Shown here: positions 11,268-22,224 of the stretch, one piece after another
How the letters are laid out: every line of letters starts with the position of its first letter
Position numbering within the stretch: position 1 is the first letter of the stretch
Origin: Prorocentrum cordatum
Lineage: Eukaryota; Sar; Dinophyceae; Prorocentrales; Prorocentraceae
Length of the DNA: 64,000 nucleotides
Direction of reading: 5' to 3'
NCBI GenBank assembly: GCA_963575745.1
Contig: CAUYUJ010005692.1
Location: forward strand, 434,897-498,896
Notes under the pieces: generated by a model
The model's input: the letters and a program-made list of their open reading frames with translations, nothing else
What the model was told of the DNA's origin: nothing
Databases searched by the model: none
Position numbers and translations under genes: made by a program

Positions 11268-13530
11268 GGCAGGCGCAGCCTGCATCGCGCCTTCCTCGCC
11301 ACAAGCTAAGTCCAAATAGATTCGCGCGGCCAGCCGGAACAGCCATCAGACCGAGCAGAACCACGCGCGGCCCCGGCCAACCCACGGGCAGCATGCGAAA
11401 AAGACGAGAGGGGGGCCACAGGCGAAAGTGAAATCCAGCCTGGCCAGACGGTCGCAGGGAAGGATGCGCCCACAAGCGCAACAGAAATCATGACCTCCTT
11501 CTTCCGAGTTTCGAGGACGCGCCACCACGGGACTTTCGTCACCTCCCCTCCATGGCCCGAAGAGATTCACCAACATGCCCCGGCGCCCGTCTGGAACCCT
11601 GGCATGGTCCTGCTAGCGCCTCGAGGGCCAGCAGCGGCGGGGGCCACTTCCCACGGGCACTGCCTCGCCCTCTGCACACAGGCACAGGAGACACGCGAGC
11701 TGAGTCGCGATGCCCGCCCGACGACCTCTCTCCCTCGAGCGACGACTTCGCCTGGACAGGACAGGCAGCCTGCGTCGCGCCTTCCTCGGCACAGGCTAAA
11801 TCCAGGATAAACTCGCGCGCCCAGCCCGAACAGCGACCAGGCCGAGCAGCACCAGCAGTGGATCTGACCAATCCACGGGCGGCAGAAGAAGAAGACGAGA
11901 GGGGGGACACATGCGAAAGCGAAGTCCAGCCTGGCCAGGCGGCCGCAAGGAGGGCTCACCCCTCAAGCGCAACAAGGATCAGAATCGCGCTCCCCCGAGA
12001 TTCGAGGACACGCCACCAGAGGGCTTTCGCCCCCCACCCCACCCCCCCTCTTTGACCCGACAAGAGTCCGCAACAAGCCTCAGCGCCTGCCTGGAATCAC
12101 GGCCCGGGCACGCTAGCGTCTCGGGGGCCGCGGCAGCGGTGGGAGGGCATCCTCCATGGGCGCACTGCCTCGCCCGCAGGCACAGGAGGCGCGCGAGCTG
12201 AGGCGCGATGCCCACCCGAGGGCCCCTCTCCCTCGAGCGGCGACTTCGCCTGGACAAATCCAAATAGACTCGCGCGCCAGCCCGAACAGCCATCAGGCTG
12301 AGCAGTACTAAACGCGGCCCCGGCCAACCCTCGGACGGCATGAGAAAAGACGAGATGGGGGCCAACAAGCGAAAGTGAAGTCCAGCATGGCCAGACGGCC
12401 GCAGGGAGGGCTTAAGGGCTCACCCCATCAAGTGCAACATAAAGCATGACCGCCTTCTCCCGAGATTCGAGGACACGCCACCAATGGGGCTTTCGCTTCG
12501 CCCCCCCCCCACCCCACCTCTATGACCCGAAGAGATTCCGCAACAAGCCCCAGCGCCTGTCCGGAACCCTGGACTGGGCCCACGAGTACACTGCCTCGCC
12601 CACCGTGCACAGGCACAAGAGACACGCGAGCTGAGTCGCGATGCCCACCCGACGACCTCTCTCCCTCGAGCGACGACTTCGCCTAGACAGGACAGGCAGC
12701 CTGCGTCGCGCCTGCATCGCCACAGGCTAGATCCAAATAAACTCGCGCGGCCAGCCCGAACAGCCATCAGGCCCTGGAGCACTCCCGCGGCTCTGACCCA
12801 TCCACGGGCAGCGCGAGAAGAAGACGAGAGGGGGGCCATAGGCGAAAGTGACGCCCAGTCTGGCCAGGCGGCCGCAAGCAGGGCTTACCCCTCAGGTGCA
12901 ACAAAAATCAGAATCGCCCTCTCCTGAGATTCGAGGACACGCCACCAGGGCCCCCCCCGCTACCCGAAGAAATTCCGCATCAAGCTCCAGCGCCTGTCTG
13001 GCACCCTGGCCTGGTCTCGCCACCGCCTCGAGGGCCGCGGCAGCGGTGGGGGGCGCCCTCCACGGATGCGCTGCATCGCCCACCGCGCACAGGCACAGGA
13101 GACACGCGAACTGAGGCGCGATGCCCACCCGACGACCTCTCTCCCCCGAGCGACGACTTCGCCTGGACAGGACCAGGCAGCCAGCAACGCGCCTTCCTCG
13201 CCACAAGCTACATTAAAACAAACTCGCGCGGCCAGTCCGAACGGCCATCAGGCTGAACAATACTAGCCATTGCTGTGACTCATCCACGGGCAGCATGAGG
13301 ACAAGACGAGAGGGCCACAGGTGCATGCGAGATCCAGCCTGGCCAGACGGCCGCAGGGAGGGCTTACCCCTCAAGGACAACAAACAAAAAAACTCCTTCT
13401 CCCGAGATGCGAGGACACACCGCCAGAGGGTTTTCGCCCCCCCCCATCCTTGGCCCGAAGATTCAGCAACAAGCCTCGGCGCCTGTCTGGAACCCCGGCC
13501 TGGCGCGACGGACGCGGGGGCCTACTTCGC
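11268..13530. repeat. tandem array of ~470-bp units
   Basis: About 4.5 long units. The landmark CGAGGACACGCCACC recurs near 11510, 12003, 12466, 12931 and 13406, a spacing of 463-493 bp. Each unit also carries CCTGGCCAGACGGCCGCAGG, GACACGCGAGCTGAG, CGACGACCTCTCTCC, GCGTCGCGCCTTCCTCGCC and CATCCACGGGCAGC. A diverged fragment of the same unit seems to lie near 30260-30330. Units differ by substitutions and small indels, so this is an old array. Confidence 0.85.
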
Positions 13531-14078
13531 GCGGGGGTGCGCACAGAGACCCGCGCTAAAAGCGCGGCGAACACATCGACCGTCAGCGAAGCGAGCCTGG
13601 GCCGCGGACCTGAAAGTCAGGCTCGTACTGCTGACGCAGAGGAAACCAGTTTCCGCGCACGTCGATAATTGCGTTCTACCAACCACTGCCGCGCTGTACC
13701 ACTCTTCGAACTTGGGATTCTCTGGAATCCAAGGACGTCGATTTCGGGCGTCTTCACCCATGACTGAATCAATAGTGGCGTCGTCGAGGTAAGCATCAGA
13801 GAACAACTTGACACATTCATCGCAATGTTCGTGCTTTGCCGCCTTCCTGTCACCCCACTCGCGGGCATAAAAGCCCCGACATGTTTTCTCGATCGCCGCG
13901 CTGTCTCTGGGCCCACCCGCCAAGGCCGACTACGAGGGCGCCCTGCCTCCGGCATTGATAACGCATTTCTGCAGCTGGCGCCGTGCAGAAGCCAGTTCGC
14001 ACCTGCCTTCTTCTCTATACAATCCAAAAACACATAGCAGCGTTCCACTGGCACGTCGATGTACGATGGAGTATCCAC
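13522..14078 (-). CDS. coding-like fragment, unknown protein
   Basis: Two minus-strand frames look like protein. The first runs from 14078 to about 13930 and contains a Tyr/Val-rich stretch (IDVPVERCYVFLDCIEKKAG). The second runs from 13923 to 13522 with HCDECVKLFSDAYLDDATID and WIPENPKFEEWYSAAVVG. The composition (acidic, aromatic, few repeats) differs sharply from the repeat translations around it. A change of frame near 13925 means either an intron, a frameshift or a pseudogene. The CxxC pair (CDEC) might bind metal, but no family is recognised. It lies immediately past the 470-bp array. Confidence 0.35.
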
Positions 14079-14337
14079 GTCGTACCAGTCAGTAATCCAG
14101 CCTGTCTAGCCTCGTCGCGCTTTCCACGCACAGCTCCGCGCCCGCGCGACATTCGCGAGAGCCGAACCACGCCGACATGCGATTTCAAGGGCACTCATCG
14201 CTCAGTTCTGGGCACTACGCCTCCGTCAAATTTCCAACCACCCAGAACTGCGAGGCAGGAGTTTCAGCCGTTTCCTAGCACCACTCGACGGCCCGTTTCT
14301 CTCTGTCAAGCCCGGGCACACATCGCTGAGAAGTCTC

Positions 14338-14362
14338 GGGGGGGGGGGGGGGGGGGGGGGGG
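14338..14362. repeat. 25-nt poly-G run
   Basis: Uninterrupted run of 25 G. On the minus strand it encodes a poly-Pro stretch. Such homopolymers are error-prone in assembly and could hide a frameshift in the surrounding minus-strand frame (14306-14731). Confidence 0.95.
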
Positions 14363-15830
14363 CGGGTTCCCCGCCGCAGAATTGAGCGCCAGGCGCAACG
14401 CGCTGCCCCCGCGGAGATTCGCGAACTCGATCCTCTGAGAGGGTTCCTTCAACATCACGCTAAAACTTTGTCCGGCGTCTGTCCCGGGCCCCGCATTCCA
14501 ACTCTGTTTCAAGACGTCCTGCGAAACTTCGCCCCAACAACCCACGCGGCGCCAAGTCGGGGGAACCCGAACCGCCGCGGGGGGGCAGCAACTCCGCAGC
14601 TTTGAAAACGGGGAGTACGACTCAAGCTTATAAGGGGGCACATCACGCGCACTGAGGAAGTCACCATTCTCGGTGCCCCCCCAAGAGACAACCCATGTAT
14701 TTCCACAGGGGAAGTCTGCAACTTCGAGCAAGATGGTGATCTTGGGTTTGCAGACTGGCCTAAACAGAGCGGCCTAAACAGAGGCCCGCGTCACAAGACA
14801 TTATTTCGCCAGGAAGACAGCGACGCACTCCTAGCACGCGAAGTCGCGGCTCTTCCGCGGTCGCCGCCCCACTGGCTGGCAACCTAGCCCAAGGAGACCG
14901 CGAAGAAGTAGAAGAAGAAAGCGACGCAGTCATAAAGACGAAGCCCATGGCCAAAAAATCATTGCACCGACCTTGCACACGGGCTGCAAACGGATTGTTG
15001 CGCGGATTGCTGTCAGCGCTAAACCCCAAACGGCGAACAAACAAGGGCGTGAATTCCATGTGGATTCTTTGCAATCTTCATTCCTGCCTAGAAAACCCGC
15101 GCAAAATTCACGTCGAAAAACCAAAGCAAAATGATCCTGGACAGCCCTGGACCATCTCATTGTTTTCCAAACGAAATCCGCTCTGCGACGTTGGCCCCAT
15201 GCCAAAAATTCGAGGGCGGACAGAGACGACAGTCCAATGCAAAGCCAGGCGACACCAAGAGTAGAAGTCCGAGGAAGAAACCGTCGAGGTCTAGATGCCC
15301 AGAACCAACCTCAAGGCAACGAATTCCCCCGCCGCGCACATGCCGCCGCTCGGCCCCCGCGCCCTGTTCCGCGGGAAACCCCCCGGCCAGGAACGCCTGC
15401 CCCCAATAATGATTCCCACGCTGACACCATGGCCCCGCGGGCGGCGCCTCTTCAGGAGCGGGCGCGGGAATGCCTGGCGCAGGCTGGCCGGGCCTCGATC
15501 CCGAGTCGGACACCGAGCGCCGCCCTGCTGAGACCTGCCGCGAGTCGCGCGAGCTCGCGCCCCACGGTTAGTCGGCCCTGTAGTCTCCCGTTTAAGCAAC
15601 ATCAGAACTACATCTTCTGAAACGCTCTGACGTTCACGACTAGATAATCTACCGCCCGCGTCGCGAGGCCCCGAAGGGCGGGGGGGGGCACGCCTTCATG
15701 TCGCTCGCCCGGGGCAGGCAATCCCGCCCGCTGGGCCCCCATTGGCTCGGGGCGCTCGCGATGGCCAAATCTCAAATTGTTTGTTGGTCCATCGATCAAC
15801 TTATCCATCCCGGCAAATTCAGCACCCGCC
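14363..15830. other. spacer, no confident gene
   Basis: Several 80-170-codon minus-strand frames exist (for example 14306-14731 and 14930-15205) with non-repetitive composition, but I see no domain, no convincing splice junctions and no shared family. Confidence 0.4.
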
Positions 15831-15832
15831 TG

Positions 15833-16980
15833 CTACATTGTCCCATCCAGGCCAATGGCATTCATCATGCTACGGCTATGGAACTGGATATTGCAGTCGG
15901 CTCTTCTATGTCCGCATGCCTCCAGTTGTCCGCATGCGCCCATAACTTGTTGCCGCAAGTCCCACGGCGTAAATTCGCGCATGAACATCACGTCGTTAAT
16001 TGCAGGGAATTGAGAATCCGTCTTATGGAGCTGCTCGTAAAGTGCAGCGTGGTTTGTCACGATACTGTTCACAATTGTTACGATTTTTGCCATGTGATTC
16101 TTGACCTCCTCCAGCTCACTGTTATGAGCGAGCCGTTGCGCTTGCACGGCCCCGACTTTGTCTGGAGCTCACACAGCATGTCATCACGCTGCTGCTTCCA
16201 AAGCGCATTGCTCCCCTGCTCGGTTTCAACCTTATTGGGTCGCTGGCCCGGCAAAGTAGGCTGTTCATAGAGGTAGGCATTGCTATTCTATTTCAGCAGC
16301 TGCGCCTTATCCCGATCCCTGGCACTCTGGGCCACAAGGGCACCGACAACAACATCGATAACTGGACGGACTATTTGTGGTTGACTGGCCAATTGGGCCA
16401 TGACCCTCGTTTCTTCTGCAACGGCGCGCGTTTGCTGGTCGCCGTGCTCACGGCTGGCTTTCGCAGACTCTATGAACGCGCCGCGGAGAGCCTGGAGAGC
16501 ATCTCCCCCTGCTCCTGAAGAGCTATCTGTTGTTGCCCGACTTGCCCCTGCATGGCAGCGCGCACATTCAGCAGGTCATTCGGCAGCAAAGGCGATTCGA
16601 CTCGACGCTCATTTGATTCATGGTTCGCGCCGGTTCGGCGCTCATATTTTTGGTCCGCGACAGCCCGACGCCCATCATTAGGGACCGCGACAGTGCGACG
16701 CTCAATGGCATAAGCCCCAGAAGGCGGACGCGACGTGTGCCTCTCTTGCGCGCTCTGACCATATCCAAGCTGACATTGCAGCATATGCCGCAGAAGGCGG
16801 TCGCGAGGATTGTCTCTGTCGCAAGCTCTGGCCCAACGCCCGTAGCAGCAGGCTCCTCCGCCGCAACGCTCGCGGCAGCAGATCTCTCCACCGCAACGCT
16901 CGCAGCAGCAGATTCGTCCGCCGCAAAGGCCCCGCCATGCGAAACACGCTATACCCTGTACGTATGGCACATTCTCCACT
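15833..16980 (-). CDS. coding-like region with Gln/Arg-rich coiled-coil-like segments, probably broken
   Basis: From 16979 to 16470 the frame has a Cys/Arg/Gly-rich start, then a hydrophilic Arg/Glu/Gln stretch (MQGQVGQQQIALQEQGEMLS) and continues open toward about 16310 with AFIESAKASREHGDQQTRAV. From about 16280 to 16150 another frame continues with polar residues, and from 16147 to 15833 a third has HNSELEEVKNHMAKIVTIVN and HAALYEQLHKTDSQFPAIND. Heptad-like spacing suggests coiled coil. The frame changes imply introns or decay. Family unknown. The opposite strand (16937-17428) also has an open, Lys/Arg-ending frame that I cannot exclude. Confidence 0.35.
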
Positions 16981-17429
16981 AGAGTTTCAATCCGCCCCAG
17001 CCGTGGCGGCGACGGCTGACTGTTCGCATGTCATACCACGGCCGCCAGCGGCCCCATCAATCTCGACTGAAGTGTCTGAGACCATCGCCTCGAGATCCAT
17101 TATCAGCGAATCCGAGATCATTCCCACGCGAGAGCGGGCCTATCGGCTAATAGCCGATGCATGGGTATGGAACAGCCTTTGGGCCAAAACCTCCCCCTTC
17201 CTCGGCAACAACCTTGCCGGGCTTGGGCCTCTGAAGGCGGCCACTATCCCGTCTGCTTCGTCGGGTTTGCGCCCTGCCGTGAGTTCACGGCCGCCACCCG
17301 ACGAGGGGGAAAAGAAACGCTTGCGATACGACTCGACGGCACCGAACAAAAAGAGGCGCGCGCGCGCCCTCGTTCCTGACGCGCGAGCCACGAATTCCGC
17401 AGCCCCGCCTCCGTGCGCCCGGGCGTGAA

Positions 17430-17895
17430 GCAGCGGCAGCAGCAGGAGAAGAAGAGGAAAGGGTGAAACCAAGAGATCCAGGAGAAGAGGAAGAGGAGAA
17501 GAAGAGGAAGAGGAGAAGAGGGGGAAGGACCAAAGAGGAAGAGGAAGAGGAGAAGAAGCAGCAGGAGAAGAGCAGCAGGAGAAGAAGGGGAAGGACCAAA
17601 ACGGAACTGGGATCCCCCGAAACCCTGACAGGGGATACCGTCGGGACTTACACATCCGCCGAAAACGACGGGCAAAGATCAGGAGGAGGGAGGATGGCCA
17701 AGGGGAGGCGGGAGGAGGGAGGAGCTGAAGGGATGAGTCCGAGCCTGCCCAGGCGGCGGCGGCGGAGTGGCGGCGGTGGCGGCGGCACGAAAACGGCGAA
17801 GGCGGCGGCGGAGAGACGGCGACGGCGGCTGCGGCGATGGCGACGGCGGCGATGGCGACGGCGGCGATGAGACGGCGCCGGTAGCGGCGGCGACG
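17430..17895. repeat. purine tract then CGG-rich tract
   Basis: 17440-17610 is GA-rich (AGAAGAGGAAG), and 17745-17890 is GGC/GCGGCGGCGAC-rich. Both give Arg/Glu or Ala/Arg frames without gene character. Confidence 0.85.
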
Positions 17896-17920
17896 ACGGC
17901 GGCGGCGACGGCCCCGTGCG

Positions 17921-17930
17921 TTGGCTCAAG
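17921..17930 (+). other. possible spliced-leader 3' relic (TTGGCTCAAG)
   Basis: The ten bases TTGGCTCAAG are the last ten of the conserved dinoflagellate spliced leader (established knowledge). The preceding bases do not match, so this may be chance: a 10-mer has roughly a one-in-eight chance of occurring in a window this size on two strands. If real it would mark a retroposed cDNA. Confidence 0.12.
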
Positions 17931-18949
17931 GTTTTGAGGCTGGGGCGCTCTGCGTTCCAGGATTTCGGTGTTGAGACCAACCTGGACTGCCCTGGGTGTC
18001 GAAGGCTGCCGTTACCACATCAGGGGGGGCGCATCCCCAAGCCTTGCAGACTCCAGGCATGCCTCGGCGAATGAGACTGTGGGCGAAACCTGAGCAACCG
18101 AACAAAGGACGGACGATAGGATGCGGAAAAAGCATCAGGTCGCCGATGTATGCGGTAGAATATGCCTGATCCATGCCTCGCGAGAAGAGAACAGGGCTTG
18201 CCCGCAGGGCCCTAGACAAGAACAACGAGTGGAGACAGGGCACCTCGCAGGAGAACAGCAGGCGAGAGAGCACTAGACAGCACTAGCACAACGAGTGGCA
18301 ACAAGAACATTGGTCCAGCCACGTCGCTACTACTATCGACGTCAATATCAGGCTATGAAAAACAACTCGCCAGCCCAGTGAGCCAGAGGTGTGTGATAGA
18401 CATAGATGACACAGGCGCTCGTGAAGGGGGGGATCGCGTGGGGGTGTAGGAAGGGGCTGGGCTCGGTGGGCGTAGGGGGGCCAGAACGGGCCGTCGGTCG
18501 GGGTGGCATGGGGGGTGCTTATCAGGCAGCCTCAAGTGCGGAAAACACATCCCCCTATCAAGGGCACCCGATCTCTCCATCGCAAACCATTTGGAGGTAT
18601 CTTACCTGCCGGTGCCGCTGCAGATGGGTGCTGCTGCCGCCGCTAGGGTGCTTCAAGGCTCATCCTGGGGTCTCGTGGAGCCTCTGGCCGCCTTGGGCCC
18701 AGCAGGTAACTTTCGGAGCTTACTGGGGTACCCTTGGGTTGCTTGGGGTCCGTTTAGGGCACGTGTGCATCATTTGGGCTGATTGGTGGACGGCACGCAA
18801 GACCGCTTGGCTTGGGTTCTGAAGGGCCGCCTGGGGCAGAAGAGCTTGGCAGAACCAGCGCGCACGGGACGGCCTCAAGACCCCCCGACACGCCCCGATG
18901 AGGCCTGTGGAAGCCCTCGATGGGCCGCGAGAGGACCCCCTAATAGGAA

Positions 18950-19103
18950 GGCACCAACTACACATCAATACCGATCCTAGCCAGGATCACCCTGGGCCCA
19001 GGATCGGTGTGTACGCCCTCCTGCCTTGGGCAGAATGCATATACAAGGATCCTGGGCCTAGGATCGGCCTGGCCAGGATCGGTGTAGGTGTATAGTTGGT
19101 GCC
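18950..19103. mobile_element. foldback element with ~36-bp inverted ends
   Basis: Left arm 18950-18985 begins GGCACCAACTACACATC and includes CCGATCCTAGCCAGG. The right arm 19068-19103 is its imperfect reverse complement, including CCAGGATCGGTGTAGG and ending TAGTTGGTGCC, with about 5 mismatches by eye. The interior has two further CCAGGATC/GATCCTGG hairpins. No clear target duplication. Motifs recur at 19480-19580 and 19808-19835. Confidence 0.65.
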
Positions 19104-19479
19104 CTCCGACCCAACGCTCCTTTGAAGAGACGACGCAGTTATCCCAAGAAGCCCCCAAGAGAAAGCGCAACAACCATGCAACGCTGCGGCCACGCCACGC
19201 TGCAACGTCGCAGCGCTTCTTTCCAGGCAACCTCAAGGTTGCTCTACCAAACACGTTCGGGAGAATGGGTACTACGGTAAATCGCGCCCAAGACCCCAGA
19301 AGCGTCATGGGGGCCCGTGGAGCGCGTGGAACCGTGCTTTAACCGAGCCTCTTCGAGAGAGCTCGGTGAATCATCCTGCATACATGTCGGCGCTACCCTT
19401 GCAGCTAGCACGGTGGTGGGCGGGTTTGCAGAATGCGGCCGGGCGACAGGGGTAGCAATGGCAACTATATACCAACATG

Positions 19480-19835
19480 CTATACACCAACACCGATCCT
19501 GGCCATGCCCAACCCGGACTCAGGATCGGTGTACACGCATCCTGGCCTGACCAGCAGACGTATACACCGATCCTGGACCCGGCATTGGCATGGCCACCAT
19601 CGTCGGCGGCGCGCCTGGGGGGGGGGAAGTGAGAAGGAGCAGGCCTTCTCAGAAGGCGGCGAAGCTTCTCAGAAGCCCGCTGGCCTTCTGTCAAGTGTTT
19701 CCCCTGCCTTCGGGGAAGGCTTGGGAAGACTTCTCAAAAGGTCTGAGGCCTTTCCGAGCCTTCTCAGGAGGCCCACCCCTTCTCCATCCCCCCTGAGCTC
19801 GCCGCCGACATCGGTGTAGGTGCACAGCTGGTGCC
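19480..19835. repeat. second cluster of CCGATCCTGG foldback motifs and CTTCTCAGAAG hairpins
   Basis: 19480-19580 holds ACACCGATCCTGG in both orientations. 19805-19835 ends with a GTGTAGGTGCACAGCTGGTGCC arm resembling the right end of the element at 18950. Between them, 19638-19765 has a series of small palindromes such as CTTCTCAGAAG and GCCTTCGGGGAAGGC. Confidence 0.55.
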
Positions 19836-20932
19836 CCCTGACACAAGAAACAAGGATGGCAATGGCAAGCTCATGTCGGCTGCCACTCTTTCGTGCACTT
19901 CTCGCGCGCCCTCCAGAGGCATAAACAATACCTTCGAAGAAGAAGAAGAGAAACTACATAAACATCATGAACTGTCAGAGGCTCACGAGAAATTCGGGGG
20001 TTCAGCGCCGCCCCAAAAGATCCTCGCAGACCTCCAAAAAGTACGTATGCTTATGCCGTTCAGTTCTCCTCGACCCAGCTACGCGCAAGAGCGACCCTAG
20101 GAAAGAGTGGCCCTTGGTGCACTGCGGCTTCCGAGGGAGCAAAGAGGGGGAGAGGGGGCTAGCCAAGTTGCGCTAACCGCCGCCTATGGCATTACACTCA
20201 GCGATCGGAGCAGTTGAGACAACGGCGAATCTCCCATGTACATGATGGCCATATTTGCAAGGACGAGATGCCTCCAGGAGGCCCAAAAAATACCTTAAAA
20301 CGCTAGGGGGTGCCGCCGTTGTCTCGATTGCGGCCCTTCTCCGAGGTGGGCACCCGCACCAAAGGTCACTCTGGCGAAAGGGCACTCCCCCCATAGATCC
20401 TGTGTAATGACTTTTTCAAGATGGTTCCCGGAAACTCCGACCATTTCCCCGGGGCCGGCTTTGCACCTTCAATCGTTTTCTGACTGTCATGGGACCTGGC
20501 GAGAGCCCGAGGGGCCAAAACTACGAAAACCTCCCATTGCATTGCGAGGGCCCTCGGAGGCCGAACACGACAAAAAACCTCTGTATCGAATTTGTCAATA
20601 CGTGGGAGGTCTGGGACACCTCAGATTCGACGTTGCGACAAAATTGCAACATCGCGAAAGATCACGACCGGAACGCCGCATCGATCTGTGAGGGTCCCAG
20701 GGCCCGAAACTGGGCGAAACCTCGCAGTGTGAAAACGGAGGAGCAAATAATGGCGTCAACAGGAGCTTGCGGAGGTCCTCGCTGACTTCTTGGATCGGCG
20801 CTGGTGCCCCCCCCCGGGCGCGCGGAGCGTGCCAGGGGCGGCGCCAGAGGCGCAGCCAGGGGGCTCCAGCGCCGATCCCGGCAATCCGTGCGGATCTCCC
20901 CAGGAGGTTCTGTTTGTGCCAGCTCTCTTCTC
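19836..20932. other. spacer, no gene seen
   Basis: No tandem unit, domain or convincing exon. Short plus-strand frames such as 19831-20100 are open but featureless. Confidence 0.4.
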
Positions 20933-21091
20933 TAGGGGGCCAGATGCGAACCCTACCCCTACCCCCCACGATTTCTGAGGGGGAGGGTGGGGTTCACTTC
21001 GCTCGGGAGCTCCCGAGCGAAGTGAACCCCACCCTCCCCCTCAGAAATCGTGGGGGGTAGGGGTAGGGTTCGCATCTGGCCCCCTATTCTC
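20928..21091. mobile_element. perfect 154-bp palindrome flanked by TTCTC direct repeats
   Basis: 20933-21086 is a perfect loopless inverted repeat of two 77-bp arms centred between 21009 and 21010 at GAGCTC; I checked the arms base by base. The outer ends read TAGGGGGCC...GGCCCCCTA. The five bases directly outside each end are TTCTC (20928-20932 and 21087-21091), consistent with a 5-bp target-site duplication. The arms encode the same peptide on both strands, hence two mirror-image frames. A foldback or MITE insertion is most likely; a fold-back assembly artefact is the main alternative. Confidence 0.8.
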
Positions 21092-21689
21092 ACAAAACTC
21101 GCGGCGCCCGGATCTCGGGTCTGAGGGGTTGCGCGCAGCCGATCGGCGCCTGCCGCCCCTGCGCGCGGGCGACGCCGGCGCGGCGGGCCGGGCAGCGGCG
21201 GCCTCGGCGGGCGCTCCCCGCTCGCCAGCTGCCCCGCCGCCGGGCGGCCCCGCGGCCAGGTCCGCGGCGCGCCCCCGCGCCTCGGAGGCGTGGGGCCCCT
21301 GGGCGGCCAGCTGGTCCAGGAAGCCGGTGCGGGGGCCGCGGGAGGGGTCCCCGGCCAGAGGCGAGGGGCCTCCCGGGCGGGGGTCCGCGCAGGCGAGGGG
21401 TCGGAGCAGGGCGCCCCCTCGGCGCCGCCTCGCCGATGGCGTGGCGACAACCGGGCTCCACATCGAGCCGCCGCATCGGCGAGGCATCGGCGAAGCGGCG
21501 CGATCCCCCGATCCCACCCACTTCGGCCGCCTGTGGGAGGCCTAGACGGGTGTTCCCGGCTGTTCCCTCCGTTCTGGAGCCCCTGGCCCTGGGGCCCCCT
21601 GGGCCTCGTGAGGGGTGCTCTGGAGGCCGCGGGGGACCCCTCGGAGATCCTGGAGCCACCCTGGGCCTGGAACCCCTTCGGCCACCCCC

Positions 21690-21810
21690 GAGCTGGTGTT
21701 CTGCAGGACCCCTGCGCGGCGGCGCGAGAGGTAGTCGATCATCTCGCGGAGGCTCAGGCCCTCCGCGCCCGGGGCCAGCCTCACGAGGTCCGGACGGCGA
21801 GGCGCGAGAT
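21690..21810 (-). CDS. probable downstream exon of the dual-specificity phosphatase
   Basis: The minus frame through here has LAPGAEGLSLREMIDYLSRR followed by RAGVLQNTS. In dual-specificity phosphatases the segment after the active-site loop is a helix carrying a pattern like GLS..EAI..V..RRP.VL.N (family knowledge), and this piece fits that slot. The exon bearing the HCx5R loop ends with FLMREG near 22235, so about 420 bp in between would be intron. Exon borders are not resolved. Confidence 0.55.
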
Positions 21811-22224
21811 CCCGTGGGCGCGGGGCATCCGCGCGCAGAGCCGCCCTGCGCCCACGGGGTCGCCGCAGAGGAGCACAGACTGCGAGGCCGTGGGTGTAGG
21901 CATGGTGAACGTTTTCTTGCTCAGCATTCTGACATTGGAAAGACGAGTGTTTAGAAACGAGCCCTCATCCATGCCCAGATGGCTGCAAGTGGACGCAGGA
22001 GCGATGGACAGGACAGCCTTTGTGCGACACGCTGCCTGGCTAGGGCGGAAGGGGGGAACCTGGCTCAGGACCTCAACCCAATGCGACTGTTGGCGACGGT
22101 GCATCCCATGGGAGAGACACCACCTGCTTGAAACAGGCGCCAACAAAAAGCCAAGATCTACTCCATTGGGGGGGAGGGGTGCGAGGGCCCGGGCCGATCG
22201 GCAAAAGAATGCATCAGAAAACGA

